A stretch of DNA of 64,000 nucleotides, taken from Neisseria sp. 83E34. GTDB taxonomy: Bacteria; Pseudomonadota; Gammaproteobacteria; Burkholderiales; Neisseriaceae. The stretch covers positions 62,001-126,000 of the forward strand of contig NZ_LGYH01000001.1 of the NCBI RefSeq assembly GCF_001308015.1, given 5' to 3'. The position numbers were made by a program, and so were the translations under genes. The stretch's first letter is position 1; the number at the start of each line of letters is the position of its first letter. The notes beneath the pieces were generated by a model. The model saw nothing but the letters and a program-made list of their open reading frames with translations. It made no database searches and had not been told where the DNA came from. Shown in pieces: positions 1 through 8,026 of this stretch.

Positions 1-2
1 GA

Positions 3-1025
3 TTGGAAGAGGGTGGTAGCAACAACACTGCAAACAGCATTTTAAGTAAACGGGGCAGCGCGTTAATTGACCCTGGTACAAATACGCTGATTATTACCGA
101 TAACAATACAGTTATCCGGAAATTCCAAAAACTGATAGAAGAATTGGACGTTCCTACCCGCCAAGTGATGGTAGAGGCTAGAATTGTACGTGCTTCTGAC
201 GGATTTTCACGTGATATTGGTGTGAAGTTTGGTTATGCAGGTGCTAATGGATCTAATAGTTGGGGTAATAACTTAACTACAGCTAACGCAAATAGCAATG
301 CATTTGTTGATAATCAACGCAATTTTATAAATGCTCAAAATGCATGGAGAGCACAAGCAGCTGAAGCTATAGCGGCAGGAAAAACTCCTCCTGCTTTTCA
401 GCATCCTGCTACTACTCCTTGGACGAATAATCCAAATGTGAGTTTACCTATTGCTTCTGCCACCTCAAGTATTGCTTTGGTACACAGTTTGGCTTCAGGT
501 GCTTTAAGTTTGGAATTACAAGCCCAACAGTCTCAAAATAAGGCGAAAACTATTTCTAATCCGCGCGTTTTAACGCAAGACAGAAAAGAAGCCGTAATTG
601 AATCGGGTACTGAGATTCCTTATACTTCGGAAACATCCAGCGGTGCAACTGATGTATCGTTCAAAAAAGCTGTATTGGGCTTGCGTGTAACGCCGCACAT
701 TACACCTGACGGTCAAATCATTATGGATGTGAAAATCAATAAAGACTCAGTAAATCAAAGCTGCGGTGGCAGCAATGGTGAGCCTTGTATTGATACCAAT
801 AACTTGGAAACCCGCGCGATGGTTGAAGATGGCGGCACTTTAGTTCTTGGCGGTATTTATGAAGAAATTAATTCTAATGGTATCAGAAAAGTGCCTTTAC
901 TGGGTGATATTCCGGTGGTTGGCAACTTGTTTAAATCACGTACCCGCAGTGAAGAGCGAAGCGAGCTGTTGATTTTTATCACTCCGCGCATCATCGATTA
1001 TCAAGGTAGTAATTTACGCTATTAA
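3..1025 (+). CDS. pilQ: Type IV pilus secretin PilQ, C-terminal part
   Basis: The 3' end of a gene that begins before the window. PilQ forms the outer-membrane ring through which type IV pili extend and through which transforming DNA is thought to enter. The visible part has the last N-domain segment (VPTRQVMVEARIV near residue 50) and the secretin core, with NPRVLTQDRKEA, the VTPHITPDGQI stretch, VEDGGTLVLGGIY and the closing VPLLGDIPVVGNLFK...ELLIFITPRII signature. It ends in LRY, as meningococcal PilQ does. An Asn/Ala-rich segment of about 60 residues (roughly residues 80-155) looks longer than in meningococcal PilQ as I recall it. A strong terminator follows directly. Identity is sure; only the C-terminal portion is seen. 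Confidence 0.95.
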   Translation: MEEGGSNNTANSILSKRGSALIDPGTNTLIITDNNTVIRKFQKLIEELDVPTRQVMVEARIVRASDGFSRDIGVKFGYAGANGSNSWGNNLTTANANSNAFVDNQRNFINAQNAWRAQAAEAIAAGKTPPAFQHPATTPWTNNPNVSLPIASATSSIALVHSLASGALSLELQAQQSQNKAKTISNPRVLTQDRKEAVIESGTEIPYTSETSSGATDVSFKKAVLGLRVTPHITPDGQIIMDVKINKDSVNQSCGGSNGEPCIDTNNLETRAMVEDGGTLVLGGIYEEINSNGIRKVPLLGDIPVVGNLFKSRTRSEERSELLIFITPRIIDYQGSNLRY

Positions 1026-1041
1026 TAATCTTGTGACATAA

Positions 1042-1075
1042 AAAACGGCACCTATTGATTAATAGGTGCCGTTTT
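1042..1075. terminator. Bidirectional rho-independent terminator between pilQ and recX
   Basis: A perfect 15-bp stem (AAAACGGCACCTATT with its complement, loop GATT) has A-rich and T-rich flanks, so it can stop transcription on both strands. It sits between two converging genes and overlaps the recX stop codon by two bases. Confidence 0.9.
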
Positions 1076-1523
1076 ATTCACATTCTTCGTCCCATGCAGA
1101 CTTTATAGCTTGGTTGATAGTGTCTATATCGAAGCCACGGTAAGCGAGGAAACGCATATATTTGTACTTATCAGCTAAATTTGCCGGAGGTTGCTTGAAT
1201 TTCTTACGCAGCACGTTTTTAGCGGTTGTTAATTCTTTCGTATGATCAGGCATAAAAGCTTGGGCGGTATTTGCATCAATGCCTTTCTCTGCTAATGCTT
1301 GTTTCAACCTTCGTGTGCCGTAGCGATTGCTTTTGCTGTGAATAAACGATTCGGTGAAGCGTTGGTCAGATTGCCAGTTACGCTCGGCAAATTCATTTAA
1401 CACTTTTTCTACTTCCTCTTCGCTTTCGGCATAGGGCGCAAGTTTGCGTTTAAGCTCGATTCGGCTGATTTCACGGCGGGAGAGGATATCGAGCGCTCGA
1501 GCGCGTAGGGATTTTTTTGACAT
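1074..1523 (-). CDS. recX: Recombination regulatory protein RecX
   Basis: RecX binds RecA filaments and modulates recombination. The protein begins MSKKSLRARALDILSRREIS, and the repeated three-helix modules (RIELKRKL, then WQSDQRFTESFIHSKSNRYG, then YRGFDIDTINQAI) are typical. Length is 149 aa with the start at 1523, close to Neisseria RecX. An upstream in-frame ATG at 1559 would add 12 residues, but these overlap a DUS hairpin and do not look like family sequence. No clear Shine-Dalgarno is seen at either start. The gene stands alone, convergent with pilQ. Confidence 0.9.
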   Translation of the reverse strand: MSKKSLRARALDILSRREISRIELKRKLAPYAESEEEVEKVLNEFAERNWQSDQRFTESFIHSKSNRYGTRRLKQALAEKGIDANTAQAFMPDHTKELTTAKNVLRKKFKQPPANLADKYKYMRFLAYRGFDIDTINQAIKSAWDEECE

Positions 1524-1557
1524 GTTATTTGGATGAGAAATGATGGTGTAATGGAAC

Positions 1558-1590
1558 AATGCCTGTCTGAAAAGTATTCAGACAGGCATT
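1558..1590. terminator. DUS inverted pair, probable terminator of gph
   Basis: Two DUS copies in opposite orientation give a 14-bp stem (AATGCCTGTCTGAA and complement, loop AAGTA). It lies just downstream of gph, between gph and recX on the minus strand. Confidence 0.8.
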
Positions 1591-1598
1591 GTTATATT

Positions 1599-2312
1599 TT
1601 ATTTGTTGCCCGGCTCTGCTTGCGGACGCAGATTTTCGTAGATTTCTGGTAATGAATTGATAATCCAGTCAGGTTTGGTGCTGCTTTTTTTAGAAAGCTC
1701 CGCCATATTGCCATAACCAAAAGATACACCCACGCTCATGCAGCCTGCGGCTTTGGCGGCAAGGATATCATTGTGTGAATCACCAACCATAAGCATGTTT
1801 TTTACGTCTACACCCAACACTTCGGCGGCGTGTTGCAATGGTAGCGGGCTGGGTTTTTTTTCAGACAGGCTGTCGCCTCCGAGAATCAGGCTGAAATAGT
1901 CGGCGAGTTTGAGTTGTTTGAGCAGCTCAACCGCCAATAGCTCGTTTTTATTGGTAATCACAGCCAGTGGAATGCCTAATGATTTAAGCAAACCAAGGCC
2001 GGCTTCAGTTTCAGGGTAAGGGCGGGTAAAGTCAGACAAATGCTCACGATAATGTTGCACGAAAAAGGCAAATGCTTCTTCCCATTGTGCTTGCGGCGCT
2101 TCTTCTTCGCGGGTGTCGGTTAAGACGCGGTGAACAAGTTTGGTGATACCGTCTCCTACGTAGCTTTCTACAACTTTATCCGGAAGCGTAGGCAAGCCCA
2201 TGTGTTGGCGGGTAGCGTTGGCGGCGGAGGCTAAATCGGGGATGGAATCACAAAGTGTACCGTCTAAGTCGAAAGCAGCGGCTTGAACATGGGCAAGGGA
2301 GGTTGGGTTCAT
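1599..2312 (-). CDS. gph: Phosphoglycolate phosphatase (HAD family)
   Basis: Removes phosphate from 2-phosphoglycolate, a product of DNA repair and oxidative damage. HAD motif I is AAFDLDGTLCDS near the N-terminus; motif II is in IPLAVITNKNE; the motif III lysine is in SEKKPSP; motif IV is MLMVGDSHNDILAAKAAG. With the start at 2312 (MNPTSLAHVQAAAFDLDGT) the protein is 237 aa, normal for Gph. An in-frame ATG at 2399 adds 29 residues rich in Phe, Tyr and Leu that lie in poorly conserved intergenic DNA, so I rejected it. The gene follows truB at a distance, with a Correia-like element between them. Confidence 0.9.
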   Translation of the reverse strand: MNPTSLAHVQAAAFDLDGTLCDSIPDLASAANATRQHMGLPTLPDKVVESYVGDGITKLVHRVLTDTREEEAPQAQWEEAFAFFVQHYREHLSDFTRPYPETEAGLGLLKSLGIPLAVITNKNELLAVELLKQLKLADYFSLILGGDSLSEKKPSPLPLQHAAEVLGVDVKNMLMVGDSHNDILAAKAAGCMSVGVSFGYGNMAELSKKSSTKPDWIINSLPEIYENLRPQAEPGNK

Positions 2313-2398
2313 ATATTTTATGTATAAGGGAAGAGAGAGAATGTTTATTGTATAACAAAAAAAGCGTATGCCTCTAGGTTTGGCTGTCAATTTGACCA

Positions 2399-2523
2399 TA
2401 TAGCCGAAAACTTAATATTCAGAAACAAGCTACGAAGCACGGACAGTATAGTTAGTAGGGCAAAGCGTGGGGGACGATGTATAAAAGAGGTCCAGTTTGT
2501 AGCGATAAGTTTATTTGCTTTAA
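2399..2523. repeat. Degenerate Correia-like miniature element
   Basis: The left end reads TATAGCCGAAAACTTAATA and the right end, reverse-complemented, TTAAAGCAAATAAACTTAT, giving imperfect terminal inverted repeats. The interior contains CGGACAGTATAGTTAGTAGG, which resembles the inner part of Neisseria Correia elements (GACAGTACAAATAGTACGG, from memory). This is the most decayed of the well-bounded copies in the window. Confidence 0.5.
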
Positions 2524-2549
2524 CAAAGTGTCGGTTGATGTCCCTGTGT

Positions 2550-3470
2550 TTAAATTGTATTTCTGGTGTTCATCAGTCTGACACTTTTCAGACAGGCATG
2601 GCGAGGGAGGTATTCTATCAAGCCGATAAATTCGTTTTGTATGCTGTATGCGCGCAGCGGTGTTTCGGTCGGTAGGTTTGGATAGTGGTAAGCAGGTTGT
2701 TGCCCGAAACGCAGCAGTTTGATTTCGTTATCATTCAGATGTATTTCGGGTAGATGTTGTACTAGAGCATCGCAAGGCAGCAGCAAGGCGTCACGTTCAA
2801 TTTCGCTGAGTGCCTCCAGTGATTCGAGAGTATGGGTTTGATTGATGCCGAATCCAGCGGTTTCGGTTCGGCGCAGGGCGGTGAGGTGGGCGAAAGTGCC
2901 CATTTTTTTGGCGATATCTTCGCTGAGTGTACGGATATAAGTGCCTTTACTGCAACGTACCTCAATCACTGCTTTCGGCGGTGAAAATTCGGTAATTTCT
3001 ATACTATGGATAATAATATCGCGCGGCTTGCGTTCTATCACAATACCTTTTCGGGCGTATTCGTAAAGCGGTCGGCCTTCGTGTTTGAGAGCCGAAAACA
3101 TGGGTGGTACTTGGCGGATGGCACCGGTTAACGCAGCGCAGGCAGCTTGAAAATTTTCTCTGCTTTCGGGTATGGGCGCAGTAGCGATGATTTCTCCTTC
3201 TGCGTCGCCGGTAGTGGTGGCTTCACCGAGTTTGAGTGTGGCGGTGTAGCCTTTGTCGGCATCCAAAAGGTATTGGGCAAACTTGGTGGCTTCGCCGAAA
3301 CATACAGGTAAAAGGCCGGTGGCCAAAGGGTCGAGCACGCCGGTGTGGCCAGCTTTTTCGGCATTGAAAATTCGGCGGGCTTTTTGCAGGGCGCTGTTAC
3401 TGGAAAGGCCGGTAGGTTTGTCGAGCAGCAATATGCCGTTGAGCTTGCGCTTTTTTTGCGGCTTGTTCAT
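2550..3470 (-). CDS. truB: tRNA pseudouridine-55 synthase TruB
   Basis: Converts U55 to pseudouridine in the T-loop of most tRNAs. The N-terminus (NGILLLDKPTGLSSN) and the catalytic-aspartate motif GHTGVLDPLATGLLPVC are both present, as are the RQVPPMFSALKHEGRPLYEYAR and CSKGTYIRTLSEDIA motifs. It is 306 aa, a usual length. The last residues (RHACLKS) are encoded by a DUS read in frame, so uptake sequences have been accommodated in the variable tail. The start at 3470 fits the conserved N-terminus. Confidence 0.96.
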   Translation of the reverse strand: MNKPQKKRKLNGILLLDKPTGLSSNSALQKARRIFNAEKAGHTGVLDPLATGLLPVCFGEATKFAQYLLDADKGYTATLKLGEATTTGDAEGEIIATAPIPESRENFQAACAALTGAIRQVPPMFSALKHEGRPLYEYARKGIVIERKPRDIIIHSIEITEFSPPKAVIEVRCSKGTYIRTLSEDIAKKMGTFAHLTALRRTETAGFGINQTHTLESLEALSEIERDALLLPCDALVQHLPEIHLNDNEIKLLRFGQQPAYHYPNLPTETPLRAYSIQNEFIGLIEYLPRHACLKSVRLMNTRNTI

Positions 3471-3579
3471 GCGTGGTTGGGGTTGCTGATAAAGAGGTGG
3501 ATTATATCATTCCATAAGGGGCTGAAGCAGGCGATAGAATGGTTGATCTGCTTCAGCCTTTTGTTTCATTCGGAACAAC

Positions 3580-3978
3580 TTATTTTACGAGCTTTAGCCC
3601 TTTTTTCTTGGGCGCATCACCATCGGGCGGTGTGTCACTCTTGTTGGACGGCGCGCTTTCAGGCTGCCAAGGCTCTACTTCAAAACCCATACCTTCACCG
3701 CTTTCGCGGGCGAAGATGCTGACGACATGGCCTACGGGAATCCAGATTTCATGTGCCACACCGCCGAAACGCGCAGAGAAATGAATCCATTCGTTGTCAA
3801 TACTCACATTTGGGCTGGCGGCAGGGCCGATGTTCAATACGATTTCATTGTCGCGTACATATTGCATCGGCACGCGCGTGTGTTCGTTGACCCACGCTAC
3901 GATGTGGGGCGTTTGGCTGTTGTCAACACACCATTCATAAAGGGCGCGGAGTAAATAAGGCTTGGTGCTGGTTGTCAT
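3580..3978 (-). CDS. sspB: ClpXP protease specificity-enhancing factor SspB
   Basis: An adaptor that binds ssrA-tagged proteins and delivers them to the ClpXP protease. The N-terminal substrate-binding domain (KPYLLRALYEWCVDN, then IVLNIGPAA, then FSARFGGVAHEIWIPV) is complete. An acidic and proline-rich linker leads to a C-terminal tail ending GLKLVK, which matches the short ClpX-binding motif of this family. It is 132 aa. It lies downstream of sspA on the same strand, as in most proteobacteria, with a partial terminator between the two. Confidence 0.93.
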   Translation of the reverse strand: MTTSTKPYLLRALYEWCVDNSQTPHIVAWVNEHTRVPMQYVRDNEIVLNIGPAASPNVSIDNEWIHFSARFGGVAHEIWIPVGHVVSIFARESGEGMGFEVEPWQPESAPSNKSDTPPDGDAPKKKGLKLVK

Positions 3979-4039
3979 ACGGCTTTGTCCATTTGAAATA
4001 ATTTAAAGCGGTTGGCTGCTTGAATGTTTTACCATAACA

Positions 4040-4068
4040 GAAAGGGAAAGTCATGCTTTCCCTTTTGA
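4040..4068 (-). terminator. Intercistronic hairpin between sspA and sspB
   Basis: AAAGGGAAAG and CTTTCCCTTT form a stem around a short loop just after the sspA stop codon. The T-run on the minus strand is weak, so it may reduce rather than end read-through into sspB. Confidence 0.55.
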
Positions 4069-4072
4069 TTGA

Positions 4073-4678
4073 TTAACGGCGCATGGCTTTTTCAGCAGGA
4101 GTGAGTGCTTCGATAAAGGCCTCGCGTTGGAAAATCCGCTCCGCATATTTTAATAATGGTGCGGCTGATTTTCCTAATTTGATGTCGTAATGGTTCAAAC
4201 GCCACAATAACGGGGCGATGGCTACGTCAATCATAGAAAATTCGTCGGCTAGAATGTATTTATTTTTGTTGAACGCGGGAGCAAGTACGGTGAGGCCGCT
4301 GGTAATGGCTTCACGCGCTTTTGCCTGTTCTTTGGGCGTAGCTTCAGGGTCTTCCAAAACATGAACGTGGCTGAACAGCTCTTTTTCCAGACGAAACAAT
4401 ACCAAACGGCCGCGACCGCGCATTACGGGATCTCCCGGCATTAATTGCGGATGTGGGAAACGTTCGTCGATATATTCGTTGATGATGTTGGATTCATGCA
4501 GAATCAAGTCGCGCTCCACCAAAACGGGTACTTGGTTATACGGGTTCATAATGGCCAGGTCTTCCGGCTTGTTGAACACGTCTACATCTTTGATTTCAAA
4601 ATCCATACCTTTTTCGAAAAGCACAAAACGGCAGCGGTGGCTGAACGGGCAGGTAATACCTGAATAAAGAATCATCAT
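4073..4678 (-). CDS. sspA: Stringent starvation protein A (GST-like)
   Basis: An RNA polymerase-associated protein with a glutathione S-transferase fold. In Neisseria it has been described as a regulator of stress and virulence genes. The thioredoxin-like N-terminal domain (ILYSGITCPFSHRCRFVLFEKG) is followed by PYNQVPVLVERDLILHESNIINEYID and a helical C-terminal domain. It is 201 aa, a normal length. It is first in the sspA-sspB pair; the upstream DNA is AT-rich and ends in a DUS hairpin. Confidence 0.93.
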   Translation of the reverse strand: MMILYSGITCPFSHRCRFVLFEKGMDFEIKDVDVFNKPEDLAIMNPYNQVPVLVERDLILHESNIINEYIDERFPHPQLMPGDPVMRGRGRLVLFRLEKELFSHVHVLEDPEATPKEQAKAREAITSGLTVLAPAFNKNKYILADEFSMIDVAIAPLLWRLNHYDIKLGKSAAPLLKYAERIFQREAFIEALTPAEKAMRR

Positions 4679-4798
4679 GTTGGAACGGCTCCTAAATATT
4701 TTTTAAGGGGTGTGTTAGGAAAGAAAATATGAAGCAGTATAATATTTTTGCTGGAAAAAACCAAGAAAATTATTATAATTAGTTGTTTTTAAATAGAA

Positions 4799-4835
4799 AA
4801 ATGCCTGTCTGAAATATTCTTTCAGACAGGCATTT
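4799..4835. terminator. DUS inverted pair with A and T flanks
   Basis: AAATGCCTGTCTGAAA and its complement form a 16-bp stem with a short loop, flanked by A-run and T-run. It is a good bidirectional terminator, placed downstream of the small membrane-protein gene at 4858. Confidence 0.85.
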
Positions 4836-4857
4836 TTTCATTTGACCAAAGTATTCT

Positions 4858-5115
4858 TTATAAACTTTGCCACCAGCCGGTGGCTACCCAGCATAATCCG
4901 ATCACATTAATCAGCCAGATGATTAAATGTAACACAGGGAAGCGCAACATGCTTACGCCTATGCGGTCTGATGGGGAGCGGACGTGTTCGTTGAGAAACT
5001 CTTCTTTATCTTCCTGGCTGGAAGTAACCAGATTCATCCAGATGCTGCCCCATACGATGCTGGCAAGAAACCAGATAACCAATAGGGCGGCTAAGGCAAT
5101 GTTGATTGTGCTCAT
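4858..5115 (-). CDS. Small two-helix membrane protein, function unknown
   Basis: An 85-residue protein with two hydrophobic segments (about residues 5-30, IALAALLVIWFLASIVWGSIW, and about 58-80, FPVLHLIIWLINVIGLCWVATGW). They are joined by a charged loop (SSQEDKEEFLNEHVRSPSDR) that is probably cytoplasmic. I do not recognise a named family. It follows glnE on the same strand, separated by a DUS hairpin, and ends at another DUS hairpin, so it is probably a single-gene unit. The reading frame is well bounded, which supports a real gene. Confidence 0.7.
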   Translation of the reverse strand: MSTINIALAALLVIWFLASIVWGSIWMNLVTSSQEDKEEFLNEHVRSPSDRIGVSMLRFPVLHLIIWLINVIGLCWVATGWWQSL

Positions 5116-5171
5116 GTGTATTCGATGTATTTGTTGGGGGTTGTTTATAAAATAAGTGTTGGGCTGCTTGA

Positions 5172-5205
5172 AATGCCTGTCTGAAAAAAGTTTCAGACAG
5201 GCATT
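5172..5205. terminator. DUS inverted pair after glnE
   Basis: AATGCCTGTCTGAAA pairs with TTTCAGACAGGCATT (15-bp stem, loop of a few bases), ending a few bases before the glnE stop codon. Confidence 0.8.
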
Positions 5206-5211
5206 GTTGTT

Positions 5212-7896
5212 TCAAGCTGTTTTCGGCGCTTCACCGAATACTTCCTGCCACAGCTTTTTCACTGCTTGATAATGCGCCGACAATTCTTCACCGGCCTCGA
5301 TTTTTTCTACATCGCGTAATTTCTTATCGTGTTGCAGCTTGCGGAAAAAGCGGTAGGCGCGGCGGCTGAGCCGGGCGGATTCAGCATCAATCAGGCCGTG
5401 TTCTGCAGCTATGCGTAAAAGGGCAATGTTGCCGTAATTTTCCAGTAAAGCAGGACAATGGCGTGATTGGGCAAGAATCAGGTATTGCACAATGAATTCT
5501 ACATCAACTATACCACCTCGCGCATATTTTACATCGCTGTCTAGCGGCGGATGAGTAGGGAACATTTTTTCGCGCATTTCAATGATTTCGTTGCGCAGTT
5601 TGTCGGCGTTGCGCTCCTGAGTGAGTATTTCGCGACGGATGCGCTCAAAAGCATTGCCGATTTCGGGTGAGCCGGCGATATAACGGGCACGGGTAAGGGC
5701 TTGGTGTTCCCATGTCCAAGCGTTTTTGTGCTGATATTTTTCAAAAGCGTCCACGGTGTGTGCGAGAAAGCCGCTATCGCCGTTGGGGCGCAGGCGCAGG
5801 TCAACATCATAGAGCGTTCCGGCGCCCGTGCTGCCGGAGAGCCAGGTAGTGAGCCTTCGGGCGAGGCGGGTGTAGGTGTCGGAGGCGTCGGGGTGCGGGT
5901 CGTCGTATAAGAAAACGAGATCGAGGTCGGAGGTGTAGCCCAGTTCTTTGCCGCCGAGTTTGCCGTAGCCGATAATGGCGAAGCCGGGGGCGTCGCTGTG
6001 GGTTTTCGGCATGTCGCGCCAGGCATGAATCAGGGTTTGTGTAAGGATGATGTCGGCAATCAGGGAAAGCTCGTCGCTGAGTGCTTCCACTTTCCATAAG
6101 CCTGCCAAATCTTGCACGGCTAAGCGGAAGGTTTGTGCGTGTTGGAAATGGCGCAGTGTGTCCATTTTGTTTTCTGTGTCGTCGCAGGCTTCCAAGGTTT
6201 GAGCGAGTTCGGCGCTGACTTTGGACCAGTCTTGTTCTTGTTTCATCAGTTGTGAGGAAAGCAGGCCGTCCAGCAAAACAGGATGGCGTTGCAGATAGTC
6301 GGCCACCCATGAACTTTGGCTCATGATTTCGGCGAGTTGCTGTAATTGCTTGGGGTATTCATGCAGAAAGGCAAGATATGAGGAGCGCGTGCTGACGGTT
6401 TCGAGAAAATCGAGCAGACGGAACAGGGTTTGTGTGGGTTGGCTGCATTGTTGGGCAGCGGCAATAATCTGCGGCACAACGGTATCGAAGCGGTGTAGAG
6501 CGCGCTCGGATAGGTGGCGGTATTTGCTGCTGTTTCTGAGCTGGTTGAGCCTTGCTGAAACGCTGGCAGCATCAAAGCCCAATGAGGCGAGTTGCTCATG
6601 TCTTTCCGCATCATCGCCGCTTTCATGCCAGAGTGCGGCTAATTCCTGAGTATCTTCGTCATGATTTTCTTCGGGTTCGGCGAGCACTTGTTCGAAGGTT
6701 CGGTTGACGAAGCGACGGTGTTGTTGAAGCCTGTCTGAAAACGCTTCATAGTTGTTAAAACCCATGCTTTGAGCCAGTAATTGCTGTTGCTCGGCTTCTC
6801 GGGGCAGGGTTTGGGTTTGCTGGTCGTCCCAGTATTGCAAGCGGTGTTCGATGTCACGTAAGAAACGGTAGGCTTCCAGCAAGCCGGCAATGGTTTCGCT
6901 GCTGAGAATGACTAATTCTTCCAGCTTTTTCAGGGTTTCTTGCGTGCCTTTCAGTTGCAGGGCGCGGATCTGGCCGCCGCGTATCATTTGGAAAATTTGG
7001 GCAATGAATTCGATTTCGCGTATGCCGCCTGCACCGAGTTTGATGTTATCGGCCATATCTTTTTTCTGCACTTCGCGGCGGATTTGCCGGTGAAGGCCGC
7101 GCATGGCTTCATAGGCGTTGAAATCCAGATACTTGCGGAATACAAACGGGCGTACAAGTGCGGCAATATCGTTGGCATGAGGTGTGATGATGCGGCCTTT
7201 ACACCATGCGTAGCGCTCCCATTCGCGGCCTTGTGTGATGAGGTATTGCTCCAGTGCGGTTTCGCTGAGCACGAGCGGGCCGCTGTCACCGTCGGGCCGC
7301 AGCCGCATGTCCACGCGGAATACTTGGCCGTCGGCGGTGATGTCGTTTAACAGGGTGATTAATTTTTGGCCGACTTTGGTGAAGAATTCCTGATTGGTGC
7401 GTTCGCGTTTGCCGTTGGTGTCGCCGTTTTCGGGGTAGATGAAAATCAAATCGATGTCGGAAGATACGTTTAGCTCATAGCCGCCGGCTTTACCCATGGC
7501 CACAACGCTTAAGTGTTGCGGTGTGCCGCTGTATCGGCCAATCGGCATGCCGTACATATCTTGATAGTAGGCGTAGGCGTAGTTTAAGGCTGTGTTCACG
7601 GCGAATTCGGCAAAGCGGGTAATGGTGCCGGTAACTTCGTTCAGATCGCTGATGCGGTTTATATCGCGAATGAGGATGTGCGCCATCACATAACGACGAA
7701 GAAGCCGCAGCTGACGCGCCAGCTCTGCTTCATTTTCATCGTGTTGCAATTGTTCCCAATCAGCGAATGCATAAAAATCGGCGGCGTCGAGCGGGCGGGA
7801 AAGCAGAGGGTTTAGAATTTCGGGCTTAAGATTGCCGTTGTCTAGGTGGCGGGAAAGATATTGTGAATAGCAGCGGGCAGTTTCGATGGTAGACAT
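5212..7896 (-). CDS. glnE: Glutamine synthetase adenylyltransferase / adenylyl-removing enzyme
   Basis: Adds AMP to glutamine synthetase and removes it, setting its activity by nitrogen supply. Two nucleotidyltransferase domains are visible. The N-terminal one has MGKAGGYELNVSSDIDLIFIYPE (split motif near residue 150), expected to carry de-adenylylation. The C-terminal one has GYGKLGGKELGYTSDLDLVF, expected to carry adenylylation. Both keep the Asp-x-Asp metal ligands. At 894 aa it matches the family. It reads leftward, divergent from the heptosyltransferase gene. Confidence 0.96.
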   Translation of the reverse strand: MSTIETARCYSQYLSRHLDNGNLKPEILNPLLSRPLDAADFYAFADWEQLQHDENEAELARQLRLLRRYVMAHILIRDINRISDLNEVTGTITRFAEFAVNTALNYAYAYYQDMYGMPIGRYSGTPQHLSVVAMGKAGGYELNVSSDIDLIFIYPENGDTNGKRERTNQEFFTKVGQKLITLLNDITADGQVFRVDMRLRPDGDSGPLVLSETALEQYLITQGREWERYAWCKGRIITPHANDIAALVRPFVFRKYLDFNAYEAMRGLHRQIRREVQKKDMADNIKLGAGGIREIEFIAQIFQMIRGGQIRALQLKGTQETLKKLEELVILSSETIAGLLEAYRFLRDIEHRLQYWDDQQTQTLPREAEQQQLLAQSMGFNNYEAFSDRLQQHRRFVNRTFEQVLAEPEENHDEDTQELAALWHESGDDAERHEQLASLGFDAASVSARLNQLRNSSKYRHLSERALHRFDTVVPQIIAAAQQCSQPTQTLFRLLDFLETVSTRSSYLAFLHEYPKQLQQLAEIMSQSSWVADYLQRHPVLLDGLLSSQLMKQEQDWSKVSAELAQTLEACDDTENKMDTLRHFQHAQTFRLAVQDLAGLWKVEALSDELSLIADIILTQTLIHAWRDMPKTHSDAPGFAIIGYGKLGGKELGYTSDLDLVFLYDDPHPDASDTYTRLARRLTTWLSGSTGAGTLYDVDLRLRPNGDSGFLAHTVDAFEKYQHKNAWTWEHQALTRARYIAGSPEIGNAFERIRREILTQERNADKLRNEIIEMREKMFPTHPPLDSDVKYARGGIVDVEFIVQYLILAQSRHCPALLENYGNIALLRIAAEHGLIDAESARLSRRAYRFFRKLQHDKKLRDVEKIEAGEELSAHYQAVKKLWQEVFGEAPKTA

Positions 7897-7913
7897 AATG
7901 ATTTATGGTTTTT

Positions 7914-7961
7914 TCAGATAGGCATTAAGCAAATATAGTATCAAATGCCTGTCTGAAAAAC
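7914..7961. repeat. DUS with a degenerate inverted partner
   Basis: A perfect DUS near 7945 faces a one-mismatch copy (TTTTCAGATAGGCATT) at 7914, separated by an AT-rich loop. They lie between the divergent starts of glnE and the GT9 gene, so this pair is not placed as a terminator. Confidence 0.6.
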
Positions 7962-8026
7962 CACTTTGGTTTTATAATGGCAATTAATAATAAAGGCTGC
8001 TCGCGGGCAGATAATCAGATTGCAAA

